DNA of 64,000 bases from Varibaculum cambriense DSM 15806 (GCF_000420065.1 NZ_ATUF01000004.1:153091-217090); one strand, 5' to 3'. Counted from the stretch's first letter, positions 1 through 9,646 are shown. Notes: generated by a model not told the origin, from the letters alone. Translations and numbers: made by a program.

Positions 1-1
1 T

Positions 2-211
2 TGGGCGCTAGATCGCATGCCCAAGCCGGATCTGGCGATTTTACGCTGCGGCGTGTGGGAGATTCTTTACAATGACGATGTTCCCTGGAAAATTGCGGTT
101 GACGAAGCGGTAGGTACCGCCCGAGCAATTTCCACTCCGGAATCTCCAGACTTTATTAACGGAGTGCTAGACGCCATTGGGCGCTCCACTGATAATAATT
201 CAAGTGAGTAG
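2..211 (+). CDS. nusB: Transcription antitermination factor NusB, C-terminal part (cut by window edge)
   Basis: NusB binds boxA RNA with NusE (S10) in rRNA antitermination complexes. Only the last 69 codons are in the window. The frame is open from base 2 (W-A-L-D-R-M-P-K-P-D) to a TAG ending at 211. The C-terminal helices match NusB: DLAILRCGVWEILYNDD, then VPWKIAVDEAVGTAR, then FINGVLDAIGR. RsmB at 8.1 kb carries a NusB-like domain too, but this fragment ends as free-standing NusB does. It lies 71 bp upstream of pyrC on the same strand, so pyrC may be co-transcribed. The true start lies outside the window. Confidence 0.9.
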   Translation, partial: WALDRMPKPDLAILRCGVWEILYNDDVPWKIAVDEAVGTARAISTPESPDFINGVLDAIGRSTDNNSSE

Positions 212-282
212 TAGCCCGCAGGCATAAAACCGGCGCTTGCGTCCTCGCCCGCCCGGCTGCACTCAGAAGTTAGGAGGCAGCC

Positions 283-1581
283 ATGAGCGCAATAGTTTTT
301 CGCGGTGCAAATATCTTGGGAGAAGAGCGCGCCGATATCTTGGTGGAGGGCGAAGAAATCCGCCAGGTCGGCTCGGAGATAGCTATAGAGCCCGGCTCGG
401 GGGTTAGGGAAGTTGATGCCCGGGGTTTGGTGGCTCTGCCGGGACTGGTGGATCTGCATACGCATTTGCGTGAACCAGGTGGGTGTGACGCGGAAACCGT
501 GGACACGGGGACTGCAGCGGCCGCAAAAGGCGGATATACCTGTGTTTTCGCCATGGCAAACACTACTCCTACCCAAGATTGCCCGCAGGTCGTGGAACAA
601 GTTCTCGATTTAGGGCGCGAGGCCGGCCGGGTAGACGTCTATCCAGTGGGGGCTGTTACTAAAAACCTGGCGGGCAAAGAGCTATCTGATCTACGGGGTA
701 TGCATCAGTCGCGGGCAGCGGTAAACGTGTTTAGTGACGATGGAAAATGTGTTTTTGACCCGCTGCTGATGCGTGAAGCCCTAGAGATTGTCCGCGATTT
801 TGACGGAGTTATCGCCCAACATTCCCAAGAGCCGCGCCTGACTCAAGACTCACAAATGAATGAGTCCTATTTGGCGGAAGAACTGGGGCTAAAAGGCTGG
901 CCGACGGTCGCGGAAGAAATGATCATTGCCCGCGATATATTGCTGTCTCTCTATCTGGATGTCCGAGTTCACGTCTGCCATCTTTCTAGCGCCACCGCGG
1001 TGGAGCTGGTGCGTTGGGGTAAATCTCAAGGTGCTCGCATAAGTGCCGAGGCCACCCCGCATCATCTGTTCCTCACCCAGGAAGAAGTGAGAGGACGGGA
1101 TCCGCTATTTAAAGTAAATCCGCCGCTACGCTCGCAAAAAGACGTGGAGGCAGTGCAGGCAGGATTAGCGGACGGCACCATTGACCTGGTGGGCACGGAT
1201 CATGCTCCCCATCCGCGCCGGCTCAAAGACTGTGATTTTGAATGCGGCGCGTTTGGGATGATCGGGCTGGAAACTGCCCTCGCAGTGGTGGCTACCACCA
1301 TGGTGCAGAGCGGCAGAATGACTTGGCGCGACCTGGCACGAGTCATGTCGGTTACCCCGGCGAAAATTGGGAAAGCTAAAGATCAGGGAGAGGATATCGC
1401 GGCCGGCTCCGCGGCAAATCTTTGCTTTATATCTGCCGATACTGCTTGGCAGGTTCACCGCGAGACCCAAGTTTCTCGTTCCGATAACACTCCTTTTGTG
1501 GGCAAGGAACTTCTAGGGCAGGTGCGCCACACTTGTTATCGGGGAAAACCAACAGTTTTAGCTGGACAGCTACAGTTTTAA
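283..1581 (+). CDS. pyrC: Dihydroorotase PyrC
   Basis: Cyclises N-carbamoyl-aspartate to dihydroorotate in de novo pyrimidine synthesis (cytosolic zinc enzyme, class I). The 432-residue length is typical. Zinc-site motifs are visible: DLHTHLREPG at about residues 57-66, NVFSDDGKCV near 147-156 with the bridging Asp, AQHSQEP near 180, VHVCHLSSA near 230, and VGTDHAPHPR near 305. The ATG is preceded by a clear AGGAGG. Nine bases separate it from pyrF, so the two form an operon behind nusB. No pyrR, pyrB or carAB is visible on this side of the cluster; they may lie elsewhere. Confidence 0.97.
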   Translation: MSAIVFRGANILGEERADILVEGEEIRQVGSEIAIEPGSGVREVDARGLVALPGLVDLHTHLREPGGCDAETVDTGTAAAAKGGYTCVFAMANTTPTQDCPQVVEQVLDLGREAGRVDVYPVGAVTKNLAGKELSDLRGMHQSRAAVNVFSDDGKCVFDPLLMREALEIVRDFDGVIAQHSQEPRLTQDSQMNESYLAEELGLKGWPTVAEEMIIARDILLSLYLDVRVHVCHLSSATAVELVRWGKSQGARISAEATPHHLFLTQEEVRGRDPLFKVNPPLRSQKDVEAVQAGLADGTIDLVGTDHAPHPRRLKDCDFECGAFGMIGLETALAVVATTMVQSGRMTWRDLARVMSVTPAKIGKAKDQGEDIAAGSAANLCFISADTAWQVHRETQVSRSDNTPFVGKELLGQVRHTCYRGKPTVLAGQLQF

Positions 1582-1590
1582 GGAGAAAAT

Positions 1591-2445
1591 ATGCGTCGGT
1601 ATGGGTTACGTTTAGCGCAAGCTATGGAGCAGCTAGGCAATGTTTGTGTAGGTATCGATCCTCACTCCTCGCAGCTGGCTGCTTGGGGATTAGATGACAA
1701 TCTTCAGGGTCTGCGCACCTTTTCCTTAACTTTGGTGGAGGCGATGGCTGGGCAGGTACCGGTAGTAAAGCCCCAATCGGCATTCTTTGAGCGTTTCGGC
1801 TCTCGCGGTATCCAGGTGCTGGAGGAAGTGCTAGCGGCTTGTCGTGAGGCGGGGCTGCTCACCATTTTGGATGTTAAACGCGGAGATATTGGCTCCACAA
1901 TGGCCGGTTACGCGCAGGCGTATTTGAGCGCAGATTCCCCGCTGGCAGCAGATGCGATTACGCTCTCTCCTTACCTGGGATATGGTTCGCTGGCGCCGGC
2001 TCTGGAGTTAGCACAGGCCAATGGAAAAGGAATCTACGTATTAGCACTGACTTCAAATCCGGAAGGATTCCAGGTACAGCATGCCCAAAGCATTAATGGT
2101 AAAAGCGTGGCAGCTGACATAATTTCGCAGGCTGAACAGACAAATAAAGCCGGTAGTGATCAAGGTCATATTGGGGATGTGGGTTTGGTCGTGGGTGCTA
2201 CCACCGGAAATGCGGCAAAAGATCTAGGAATAGATTTTTCAGTATTTTCGGGGTCGGTTTTGTCGCCGGGAATCGGCGCTCAAGGGGCTACACCAGCGGA
2301 TATACAAAATATCTTCGGGAAAAGCTCCTTCCGGGTGCTGGCATCAACTTCGCGAGGCATATCTTCTGCTGGCCCGAAAGTATCCTCTTTGCAGGCGGCC
2401 GCAAGGCAAATAACTGAGCAAATGAGTGATATTTTTCGCAACTGA
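1591..2445 (+). CDS. pyrF: Orotidine-5'-phosphate decarboxylase PyrF
   Basis: Decarboxylates OMP to UMP, the last step of de novo UMP synthesis. It is the longer bacterial form (284 aa) found in actinobacteria rather than the about 230-residue E. coli form. The catalytic Lys/Asp network lies in ILDVKRGDIGSTMAGYAQ (about residues 92-109), and the substrate-binding region around VPVVKPQSAFFERFG at 56-70 is conserved. ATG follows AAGGAGAAAAT directly after pyrC, so it should be translated from the pyrC message. A segment near residues 165-200 (SQAEQTNKAGSDQGHIGD) looks like a species-specific loop. Confidence 0.96.
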   Translation: MRRYGLRLAQAMEQLGNVCVGIDPHSSQLAAWGLDDNLQGLRTFSLTLVEAMAGQVPVVKPQSAFFERFGSRGIQVLEEVLAACREAGLLTILDVKRGDIGSTMAGYAQAYLSADSPLAADAITLSPYLGYGSLAPALELAQANGKGIYVLALTSNPEGFQVQHAQSINGKSVAADIISQAEQTNKAGSDQGHIGDVGLVVGATTGNAAKDLGIDFSVFSGSVLSPGIGAQGATPADIQNIFGKSSFRVLASTSRGISSAGPKVSSLQAAARQITEQMSDIFRN

Positions 2446-2544
2446 ACTGGCAAAACTTAATAAATAGTTTGGCTTAAATGGGAAAAAACAACTAGTGTTT
2501 TTCGTGTTGTTATCCCGTAAATCTAGATGAAGAGGTTATACAAA

Positions 2545-2856
2545 ATGGCACTTCCTTCTTTGACTCCCGAACAGCGCGCACAGGCTCTGGAAAAAGCCGC
2601 TCAAGCTCGCAAGGCTCGCGCTGAAACTAAGGCGAAGCTGAAGAACCGGGAACTGACCCTATCTGAAGTAATCAAGAATGCTCAGGATGATCCTTACTTG
2701 GGCAAGATGAAGGTTCAGGCTCTGCTAGAGGCTCTGCCGCGAGTAGGCGCCACCACTGCTGCTGCGGTGATGGAGGAGATTGGCATCGCCAAGTCTCGTC
2801 GTATTCGTGGTCTAGGTGAGCACCAGCGCGCTGAGCTGGTTCGTCGCTTCGGCTAG
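2545..2856 (+). CDS. mihF: Actinobacterial integration host factor mIHF
   Basis: mIHF is a small basic nucleoid protein, unrelated to IhfA/B, that bends DNA non-specifically and is essential in mycobacteria. From the ATG at 2545 it has 103 residues (MALPSLTPEQRAQALEKAA), matching the about 105-residue family. This start has AGAGG at 2531-2535 at good distance; an upstream in-frame ATG at 2527 has no ribosome site and adds non-family residues. The C-terminal half carries a helix-two-turn-helix: ALLEALPRVGATTAAAVMEEIG, then a basic tail RRIRGLGEHQRAELVRRFG. Its position just before gmk-rpoZ is conserved in actinobacteria. It ends 21 bp before a strong terminator, so it is probably monocistronic. 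Confidence 0.96.
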   Translation: MALPSLTPEQRAQALEKAAQARKARAETKAKLKNRELTLSEVIKNAQDDPYLGKMKVQALLEALPRVGATTAAAVMEEIGIAKSRRIRGLGEHQRAELVRRFG

Positions 2857-2876
2857 TAAACTCACTAACTTATTGC

Positions 2877-2915
2877 AGTATGGGACCCAAGAATTGGGTC
2901 CCATACTGTTATTTT
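2877..2915 (+). terminator. Rho-independent terminator after mihF
   Basis: A perfect 14-bp stem (AGTATGGGACCCAA at 2877-2890 and its complement at 2894-2907) closes a 3-base loop and is followed by GTTATTTT. It separates mihF from gmk. Confidence 0.93.
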
Positions 2916-2945
2916 CAGGAAAACTTTGGAGTGAAAAGTTAGCCC

Positions 2946-3497
2946 ATGTCTCGCCTTTATGTGTTGGTCGGCCCTTCGGGGGTAGGTAAAGGAACTGTCG
3001 TTAAGGCTTTGCGTAAAGCCCACCCTCAGGTAAATGTAGCGGTCTCTGCTACTACGCGTTCGCCTCGTCCAGGTGAACGGGACGGGGTCGACTATCACTT
3101 TTTAACTGAATCCCAGTTCGATGAACTGGTGAACCGTGATGGCTTCGTAGAGTGGGCGTTAGTGCACGGCCAAGCACGCTATGGGACTTTACGCTCTGAA
3201 ATCGCAAAGTATCTTGCTCGCGACGAGGACGTGATTCTAGAGATCGATCTCGCGGGGGCACGGCAGGTGCGCCATACTAACCCCGATGCCTGCTTTATAT
3301 TCTTACAAGCACCCAGTCAGCAGATCTTGCAAGAGCGTTTGCGGGGAAGAGGTACCGAAGGGGAAGCCGAGGTAGCGCGCCGCTTGCAAACCGCCAAAAT
3401 TGAGATGGCCGCGGCAGGAGAATTTGAGCACATTGTGATCAACAATCACCCTGATCAGGCAGCGAGCGAACTAGCAGCTCTAATGGGAATAGCGTAA
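2946..3497 (+). CDS. gmk: Guanylate kinase
   Basis: Phosphorylates GMP/dGMP to GDP/dGDP with ATP. It has 183 residues, normal for the family. The P-loop GPSGVGKG is at residues 9-16. The GMP-binding region TTRSPRPGERDGVDYHFL follows at about 37-54, with the expected FVEWALVHGQARYGT segment and the lid EERLRGRGTEGEAEVARRL-type Arg cluster near 127-145. The ATG at 2946 follows a weak Shine-Dalgarno (GGAGTGAAA). It begins the conserved gmk-rpoZ-coaBC-priA group downstream of the mihF terminator. Confidence 0.96.
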   Translation: MSRLYVLVGPSGVGKGTVVKALRKAHPQVNVAVSATTRSPRPGERDGVDYHFLTESQFDELVNRDGFVEWALVHGQARYGTLRSEIAKYLARDEDVILEIDLAGARQVRHTNPDACFIFLQAPSQQILQERLRGRGTEGEAEVARRLQTAKIEMAAAGEFEHIVINNHPDQAASELAALMGIA

Positions 3498-3552
3498 GAT
3501 TCTTCCTGAAGAGGTGGCATTGTGCCACGGAGAATAGAAATGAGAGGACAAT

Positions 3553-3828
3553 ATGTCGGGTACCGTTGCTAACCCGGAGGGGATCACCAACCCCCCAATA
3601 GATGATCTATTGGAAAAGGTAGAGTCCAAATATGCCCTAGTGGTCTATGCGGCCAAACGGGCACGGCAGATCAACACTTATAATTTGGAGATCGCGGAAG
3701 GAATGTTTTCCACCCCCGGTCCGCTGATTGACTCTGACCCTGAAGACAAAGCTCTGGGTATTGCTTTGCGCGAGATTGATCAGGGAGTATTGAATCTGAA
3801 AGAGCATGACGATTCTTCCCAGGACTAA
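3553..3828 (+). CDS. rpoZ: RNA polymerase omega subunit
   Basis: Omega helps fold beta' and assemble RNA polymerase. This 91-residue protein has the family core PPIDDLLEKVESKYALVVYAAKRARQINTY (PxxxLLxxxxSKYxLVxxAAKRARQI). The start follows GAGAGGACAAT. It lies 55 bp after gmk and 7 bp before coaBC, the usual actinobacterial order. Confidence 0.96.
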   Translation: MSGTVANPEGITNPPIDDLLEKVESKYALVVYAAKRARQINTYNLEIAEGMFSTPGPLIDSDPEDKALGIALREIDQGVLNLKEHDDSSQD

Positions 3829-3835
3829 CTGAAGT

Positions 3836-5047
3836 ATGTCCCAGCGCCGCCAAATTATTGTCGGGGTGGGGGCGGGAATCGCCGCCTATAAAGCCACTCA
3901 TGTGGTGCGAGCATTAGTTAAAGCCAACTTTGACGTCTGGGTGATTCCCACTCCGGCCTCGTTGAAAATGATCGGGGAGATTACCTGGCAGGCAATCTCC
4001 GGTAATCCGGTATATACGCAGGTAGATGCCCCCTCTAGTGGGGTAGGGCATATAGAACTCGCCCGAGAGGCCAGTGCCATCGTGGTGGTTCCCGCAACTG
4101 CTGATCTATTGGCACGGGTCGCCCATGGCATTGCTAATGATATGCTCACCAACGTGATATTGGCGGCTGACTGTCCGCTACTGGTGGCGCCGGCGATGCA
4201 CACCAACATGTGGGAAAATCCGGCGACCAGGAAAAATGTACAAACCTTGCAAGCTAGGGGAGTGCGCTTTATCGGTCCGGTAGCAGGCGCATTATCTAGC
4301 GGCGATCAAGGGCTAGGGCGACTGGCAGCAGAAGAAGATATCTACGCCGAAGTAATCACAGCTTTATCCGCTGGAGATTGGCAGGGGCAAAAGGTAATGG
4401 TCAGCGCGGGAGGTACCCGCGAGGCCTTAGATCCCGTACGTTTTCTGGGGAATCGTTCCTCCGGACGCTTCGGAGTGGAGATTGCCCGGCAATTTGCTTG
4501 GCAAGGAGCGCAGGTAACCCTGTTGGCAGCGAATATTGAGTCAGCGCTTCTGGAATCTTTGCCTGCCGGAGTAGAAATTGTTGCTACTCCCAGCGCCGGG
4601 CAGATGCACCAGACGGCATTGGAATATTTCCCCCAAATGCAGGTGGCTGTGATGGCGGCCGCGGTTGCCGACTATCAACCAGTAGACTTTCAAAGCGAAA
4701 AGATCAAGAAAATTCCTAATCAAAGGGAGTTTTCTTTAAGGCTGCGCCCCACCGCTGATATTTTGGCGGATTTGGCCAGCAAGAAACGTCCCGGTCAGCT
4801 AGTAGCCGGATTCGCGGCGGAAACTGGCAGCTGGGAAAGAGTGTTGCAGTTAGGCAAAGAAAAAGCGCTCCGCAAAGGTGCCGATATTATTTTTATTAAC
4901 CAGGTGGGCGCCGAAACCGGATTCGGAGATATCGCTACCAAGGTATGCGCAGTAAACAGCGAGGGTAGTAAAATTGGGCAGTTTTCGGGAACTAAACCCC
5001 AGGTGGCTCCCCAGCTAGTTACGCTGGTACGCCAGCAGCTGCAGTGA
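3836..5047 (+). CDS. coaBC: Bifunctional phosphopantothenoylcysteine decarboxylase / phosphopantothenate-cysteine ligase
   Basis: Makes 4'-phosphopantetheine for coenzyme A. The N-terminal CoaC flavodoxin-like domain (about 1-180) shows GVGAGIAAYKATHVVRAL and the active-site His in GVGHIELAREAS. PAMHTNMW is the actinobacterial version of the PAMNxxMW substrate clamp. The C-terminal CoaB ligase domain (about 185-403) opens with MVSAGGTREALDPVRFLGN and SSGRFGVEIAR, and carries the lysine-rich CTP-binding motif EKIKKIPN near 285. Its stop codon overlaps the priA GTG start by 4 bases (GTGA), implying coupled translation. In mycobacteria metK usually follows coaBC; here it is absent. Confidence 0.96.
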   Translation: MSQRRQIIVGVGAGIAAYKATHVVRALVKANFDVWVIPTPASLKMIGEITWQAISGNPVYTQVDAPSSGVGHIELAREASAIVVVPATADLLARVAHGIANDMLTNVILAADCPLLVAPAMHTNMWENPATRKNVQTLQARGVRFIGPVAGALSSGDQGLGRLAAEEDIYAEVITALSAGDWQGQKVMVSAGGTREALDPVRFLGNRSSGRFGVEIARQFAWQGAQVTLLAANIESALLESLPAGVEIVATPSAGQMHQTALEYFPQMQVAVMAAAVADYQPVDFQSEKIKKIPNQREFSLRLRPTADILADLASKKRPGQLVAGFAAETGSWERVLQLGKEKALRKGADIIFINQVGAETGFGDIATKVCAVNSEGSKIGQFSGTKPQVAPQLVTLVRQQLQ

Positions 5048-7122
5048 CTGACATTATGCCGCGATGGAGCGGCACGGATCCGCTCGCCGTTATTAGATCC
5101 CGGGTGCAGAAAGAAGCCCCGGCAGGAACCCAGCAGGAACTAATGGCCGCCCCTAAACAGCCTCACGGCAAATGGGAAAATAAAGATCCGATTGCCCGCG
5201 TAATTCCCGATGTTTCCGTTTTTCATCTCGCGAATGGTCTCGATTACACGGTCCCTGCCCGCCTGATAGGAAAAGTACAGTCCGGATCCCTAGTGAGCGT
5301 AAAAATCGCCGGCAAACTGGTACACGGATGGGTACGAGATCTTCGCGAGGCAGAACCCACCCGGCAGCGTTTACGACCAATCAGCCGCGTCCTCAGTCCC
5401 CATGCTTTGGTATCGGAGAACAGTTTTACGTTAACAGAGCAGGTAGCTCGACGTTATGCGGGGAATTTTTCCGCCGTTTTACACCAGGCGATTCCTCCGC
5501 GTCGCGCCAATATTGAAAAAAGCTTCTTTGAGTCTTTTTCCCCTGATTCCTCAGTAACCCCAGCAGCAAAGCTAGGGGAATGTTCGTGGGAAGCAGGCGC
5601 TGCTGATCCGCTAATTGCTTCTTATCCCGCCGGGAAAGGCCTTCTAGACTCCTTAGCACAAGCGCACGCTAGCCGCGTGGTCTGGCAATCGCTTCCCGAA
5701 GCTGACCTGCCCGCTCCCTTCAGTCAGATTTCCCAGTTGATCTCCTCTTCGCTTAGTACTAGCGGCTCAGTGCTATGCCTTTTTCCCACCAGTAAGTTAG
5801 CGAAGGATTTTGCTGCTTACTGGAGTGAGCACGCTCCGGACGGGGCGCCCTCGGCCTTGGAATATCACTCTGAGCTGGGGGCGAATGCCCGCTACCGTAC
5901 CTTCTTGGAGTGTCGTTTTAACCATCCGCGGCTGGTGATAGGAACTCGTTCCGCGATTTTTGCTCCCTTGGAAAAATTGTCGCTGCTGCTGATTTGGGAC
6001 GAGGCGGCCGAAACCTATCAGGAAAAAACCGCACCCTATTGGCATACTCGGCAAGTAGCAATGCTGCGCAGTCGGGCCGAAAAAGCTTCCTTAATCTTGG
6101 GAAGTTTTTCGCGTTCTCCCCAAGCGCAAGCATTAATCATGTCCACCTGGGCGCGCGAACTAGCTCCCGAAAAGCAGCAAATGCCGCTGCCTAAAGTTTT
6201 TACCCCCGAATACGAAAATCGCGACGACCCTTCCCTAGGACAAAGCGGACTATCTTCTACCGCCCTGCAATTTTTGCGAAGGGGACTAAGTAACGGTCCG
6301 GTATTAATCCAGGCTCCCCGCAAGGGCGGGCGTGGCGGTCTAAGCTGCGCCAGTTGCTTAGCGCCGGTGCGTTGTCCCCAGTGTCTAGGACACGTCGAGC
6401 AGCTGCGCGGAAAGTTTATTTGCCATAATTGCGGTCATCATTTTCAGTTTTCTTGCCCGCGTTGTGGAGGTAAAACCACCCGCGCTAGCGTGCGCGGACA
6501 TCAACAAATCGGAACCGAACTGGCGGCCGCGTTCCCGCGAGTGCCCGTGTTTAACTGCGACGCAGATAATTCTTTGCCCCTTATTAGTGCAAAACCAGCT
6601 CTCATCGTGGCAACTGCGGAACAGGAACCGGCAGCTAGTGGGGGATACGCTGCGGCTCTAATACTCGATGCGGGGATGCTGCTGAGCCTAGATCGGATTT
6701 GGGCAGCTGAAGAAGCGCTGCGCCGTTGGGCAAATACGGCTGCTAAAGTTACCCCGGGCGGGCAGGTGATGCTCACCGGTGATCCTGGGCAGCGCCTAGC
6801 CGACACTTTTAAACAGCGAACCTTTAGTGACTGGGCGAGCCAGGAGTTAGCCGAGCGAGCGGAAGTAGGGATCCCACCCACCGCCGCCTTAGCGGTTATT
6901 CGCGGCCACGAAGACACTTTGCGCCGCTTCCTTGCCGAATCTAGTTTCCCCGACGCCCAGGTGATCGGTCCGGTTAGGGAGGGGGAGCACTTCCACCTGC
7001 TAGTACGTTCCCGCTTGGACCTAGGTGAGCAGCTACGCAATGAATTGCGCCGCTTGCAAGGGGTGGCTTCTCGAAAAAAGTGGGGTCAGATTCAGGTACA
7101 GGTGGATCCCCAAGATCTTTAA
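5044..7122 (+). CDS. priA: Primosomal protein N' (PriA), actinobacterial form without helicase motifs
   Basis: PriA recognises stalled forks and reloads the replisome. The 692-residue protein keeps the N-terminal 3'-end binding domain and the paired zinc ribbons: CASCLAPVRCPQC, then CHNCGHHFQFSCPRC (about residues 438-478). No GxGKT Walker A is present; where it should be (around residues 215-250) the sequence reads SSSLSTSGSVLCLFPTS. The DEAH box is replaced by WDEAAE. It therefore should not hydrolyse ATP as E. coli PriA does, a known trait of actinobacterial PriA. The GTG start overlaps the coaBC stop. Confidence 0.92.
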   Translation: MTDIMPRWSGTDPLAVIRSRVQKEAPAGTQQELMAAPKQPHGKWENKDPIARVIPDVSVFHLANGLDYTVPARLIGKVQSGSLVSVKIAGKLVHGWVRDLREAEPTRQRLRPISRVLSPHALVSENSFTLTEQVARRYAGNFSAVLHQAIPPRRANIEKSFFESFSPDSSVTPAAKLGECSWEAGAADPLIASYPAGKGLLDSLAQAHASRVVWQSLPEADLPAPFSQISQLISSSLSTSGSVLCLFPTSKLAKDFAAYWSEHAPDGAPSALEYHSELGANARYRTFLECRFNHPRLVIGTRSAIFAPLEKLSLLLIWDEAAETYQEKTAPYWHTRQVAMLRSRAEKASLILGSFSRSPQAQALIMSTWARELAPEKQQMPLPKVFTPEYENRDDPSLGQSGLSSTALQFLRRGLSNGPVLIQAPRKGGRGGLSCASCLAPVRCPQCLGHVEQLRGKFICHNCGHHFQFSCPRCGGKTTRASVRGHQQIGTELAAAFPRVPVFNCDADNSLPLISAKPALIVATAEQEPAASGGYAAALILDAGMLLSLDRIWAAEEALRRWANTAAKVTPGGQVMLTGDPGQRLADTFKQRTFSDWASQELAERAEVGIPPTAALAVIRGHEDTLRRFLAESSFPDAQVIGPVREGEHFHLLVRSRLDLGEQLRNELRRLQGVASRKKWGQIQVQVDPQDL

Positions 7123-7164
7123 TGTTTCCTAAGATAGCGGCACTTAACTGATAAGATTTCCTCT

Positions 7165-8118
7165 ATGCGTGTCTTATTTGCCGGTACTCCCGACTCGGCG
7201 GTACCTGTCCTGAAATATCTGCTCGAATCGGAGCATGAAGTAGTCGGGGTGCTTACCCGCCGCCCTGCTCGTTCTGGTAGAGGTCGCAAACTTACTCCCT
7301 CTCCGGTGGCACAGGTAGCTGAGAATGCCGGCTTGCCGGTTTTTACCCCTACTACTTTAAAGGATGCCAGTCAGCGTCCTGATTTTGCAGCTTTAGACGC
7401 CGAGGTGGCAGTGGTAGTCGCCTACGGATTGCTGATCCCGAAAGATTTGTTAGAAGTGTTCCCGCACGGCTGGATTAACCTGCACTATTCGCTATTGCCT
7501 AAATGGCGGGGAGCTTCTCCGGTGCAGCATTCGCGCATCGCCGGGGAAGAAATTACCGGAGTCAGTATTTTTCGGATCGACGAAGGAATGGATACTGGCC
7601 CTATTTTCGCGGTTGATCCCATCCGGGTAGCGCCGCAAACCACGGCAGATTTATTGCTACAACGCCTAACGGAAACCGGAATCAGGTTGCTGCCCCATGT
7701 CTTGACGGCATTGGAGACGCGAAATGCTAAAGCTCACCCGCAAACCAGCGAAGGCGCTAGCTATGCGCCCCTGCTCACTAAGGCAGATGCCCAAATACCT
7801 TGGGCAAAAGAAGCCCACCAGGTAGCCGATATGATTTGTGGTTTTACCTCGGAGCCGGGTGCCTGGACCGAGCTGCCGGATGGTAAACGGATCAGTATCT
7901 ATCCCGTGATCGAGATGAAAGAACACGATACCCTGCAGCCTGGTCAGGTGCGGGTTACTAAACACCAAGTTACCGTAGGCACTGGCAGTAACGATGTGAA
8001 ACTAACCTTTGTCACCCCGGCTGGCAAAAAAGAGATGGCCGCCGATGCCTGGGGGCGGGGACAACGATATGGAGAAGACTTTTTCTTTAGTCTCCCCGGA
8101 GAAAGTGAGCAAAACTAG
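7165..8118 (+). CDS. fmt: Methionyl-tRNA formyltransferase
   Basis: Formylates Met-tRNAfMet for initiation using 10-formyl-THF. The 317 residues include the folate site WINLHYSLLPKWRGASPVQHS (about 103-123; catalytic Asn/His/Asp pattern) and GVSIFRIDEGMDTGPI near 132-147. The N-terminal MRVLFAGTPDSAVPVL is characteristic. There is no Shine-Dalgarno. Instead TGATAAGAT, an extended -10, ends 7 bp before the ATG, so a leaderless transcript is plausible. The usual partner def is not adjacent. Its last base is the first base of the rsmB GTG. Confidence 0.95.
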   Translation: MRVLFAGTPDSAVPVLKYLLESEHEVVGVLTRRPARSGRGRKLTPSPVAQVAENAGLPVFTPTTLKDASQRPDFAALDAEVAVVVAYGLLIPKDLLEVFPHGWINLHYSLLPKWRGASPVQHSRIAGEEITGVSIFRIDEGMDTGPIFAVDPIRVAPQTTADLLLQRLTETGIRLLPHVLTALETRNAKAHPQTSEGASYAPLLTKADAQIPWAKEAHQVADMICGFTSEPGAWTELPDGKRISIYPVIEMKEHDTLQPGQVRVTKHQVTVGTGSNDVKLTFVTPAGKKEMAADAWGRGQRYGEDFFFSLPGESEQN

Positions 8119-9632
8119 TGCGGTCGGATCGTCCCTCAAAAAAATATTCCGCCGGTAACTCACCCCGGGAGAACCGGAGCAGAAAACGGAGAGAAAATCG
8201 TTCGCAACAGCAGGAATGGCGTCCCCAAACCGATCGGGTACGCACCCTGGTTTTCCAGGTACTCCTGGCAGTAGAGACCAAAGACGCTTATGCGAACCTG
8301 CTGCTACCACCCAGGCTTACCCGCGCCCATATCGCCGGACGCGATGCTGGTTTCGCTACCGAGCTCACCTACGGCACGCTGAGGAGCCAAGGCTACTACG
8401 ACTGGATAATCGATGAGTGCTCTACCCGCCCGGTAGCTGCCTTGGAAAAAGAAGTACTGATTATTTTGCGGATGGGCTTGCATCAACTGTTAAATATGCG
8501 AGTTGCCACCCACGCCGCGGTCAGCGAATCGGTAAATCTCACGAAACAGGAAGCCAACGAGGGAGCCGCGGGGCTGGTAAATGGGGTTTTACGTCAAGCG
8601 GTGCGCCTGGCAGACAGCGGGGAACTAGCTTCCCAGCTTTCCGCCCTCAGTAAATCCCGCCGCCTGGCAATTGAATATTCTCATCCCGCTTGGATTATCG
8701 CCGCCTACCGCGCAGCTTTAAGTGAACAAGCAAAACTGGGTGCCCAGATTCCCAGTGACGATGATTCTCTGGCGGCTTTACTGGCAGAAAATAACCGCGC
8801 GCCCTATATCAACCTGGTAGCGCGACCCGGCTTGGCGGATCGGGAAGAACTTGCCGATGCCGTCGAAGATATGGGACAAGATGTTGCCTATTCGACGCTG
8901 AGTCCTTGGGGTTTGATTGTGTCTGGAGGCGACCCCGCCAATCTGGAAGCGGTCGCTAGCGCGCGCGCAGGAGTAGAAGACCAAGGATCGCAACTGGTCG
9001 CCGGAATCGCAGCTACCTATCCCTTAGCAGGATCGGACCAGAAGTGGCTAGATTTATGTGCCGGTCCCGGGGGGAAAGCAGCGTTAATGGCTGCTTTAGG
9101 AAGGCAGCGCGGCGCCCAGCTTATCGCTAATGAGGTCAGCCCCCATCGGGCGAAATTGGTGGAAGATTCGGTAAAAGCCCTCGATAATGTGCAAGTAGTG
9201 TGTAAGGACGGTACCCAGTTTCCAGGCGTTGAGCGCGGATACGACCGGGTATTAGTGGATGCGCCGTGTACCGGCTTGGGAGCATTGCGCCGTCACCCCG
9301 AGTCCCGTTACCGTGCCCGTAATGAAACTATTCCTGATATCACTGATTTACAGGCGCGTTTGTTAGATCGGGCGCTAGAGGTTTGCCGCCCCGGAGGCCT
9401 GGTTATATACGCCACTTGTTCACCGCACCCGGCAGAAACAACCTTCCTAGTAGAGCGGGTATTAAAACAACGCGGGGACGGGCAACTAAAGGAACTCACC
9501 CCCGTCTGCAACCAGCTAATAGATGCCGAAGCCTGGCCTGGGGGTCTGGGCTGTGCCGATAAATACTTACAACTGTGGCCGCATGTTCATGCCAGTGACG
9601 CTATGTTTGCGGTAGTGATCAGTAAAAACTAG
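8118..9632 (+). CDS. rsmB: 16S rRNA (cytosine-967-C5)-methyltransferase RsmB
   Basis: Methylates C967 of 16S rRNA. The 504-residue protein has a basic leader (residues 1-35, [15 protein letters not shown]), a NusB-like RNA-binding domain (about 38-165) and a Rossmann SAM domain. SAM motif I is [18 protein letters not shown] (about 312-329). The two cysteines of m5C chemistry are in [16 protein letters not shown] and [12 protein letters not shown]. The GTG start uses the final G of the fmt stop, giving tight coupling. The Arg/Lys-rich leader could alternatively mean a later start near 8216, but no better ribosome site is seen. Confidence 0.94.
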   Translation: MRSDRPSKKYSAGNSPRENRSRKRRENRSQQQEWRPQTDRVRTLVFQVLLAVETKDAYANLLLPPRLTRAHIAGRDAGFATELTYGTLRSQGYYDWIIDECSTRPVAALEKEVLIILRMGLHQLLNMRVATHAAVSESVNLTKQEANEGAAGLVNGVLRQAVRLADSGELASQLSALSKSRRLAIEYSHPAWIIAAYRAALSEQAKLGAQIPSDDDSLAALLAENNRAPYINLVARPGLADREELADAVEDMGQDVAYSTLSPWGLIVSGGDPANLEAVASARAGVEDQGSQLVAGIAATYPLAGSDQKWLDLCAGPGGKAALMAALGRQRGAQLIANEVSPHRAKLVEDSVKALDNVQVVCKDGTQFPGVERGYDRVLVDAPCTGLGALRRHPESRYRARNETIPDITDLQARLLDRALEVCRPGGLVIYATCSPHPAETTFLVERVLKQRGDGQLKELTPVCNQLIDAEAWPGGLGCADKYLQLWPHVHASDAMFAVVISKN

Positions 9633-9646
9633 AAAGGAAACTAATC

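Noticed and set aside
2446..2544. Terminator or attenuator between pyrF and mihF
   Set aside because: AACAAC/GTTGTT can pair weakly, but the stem is short and interrupted and no T-tract follows it.
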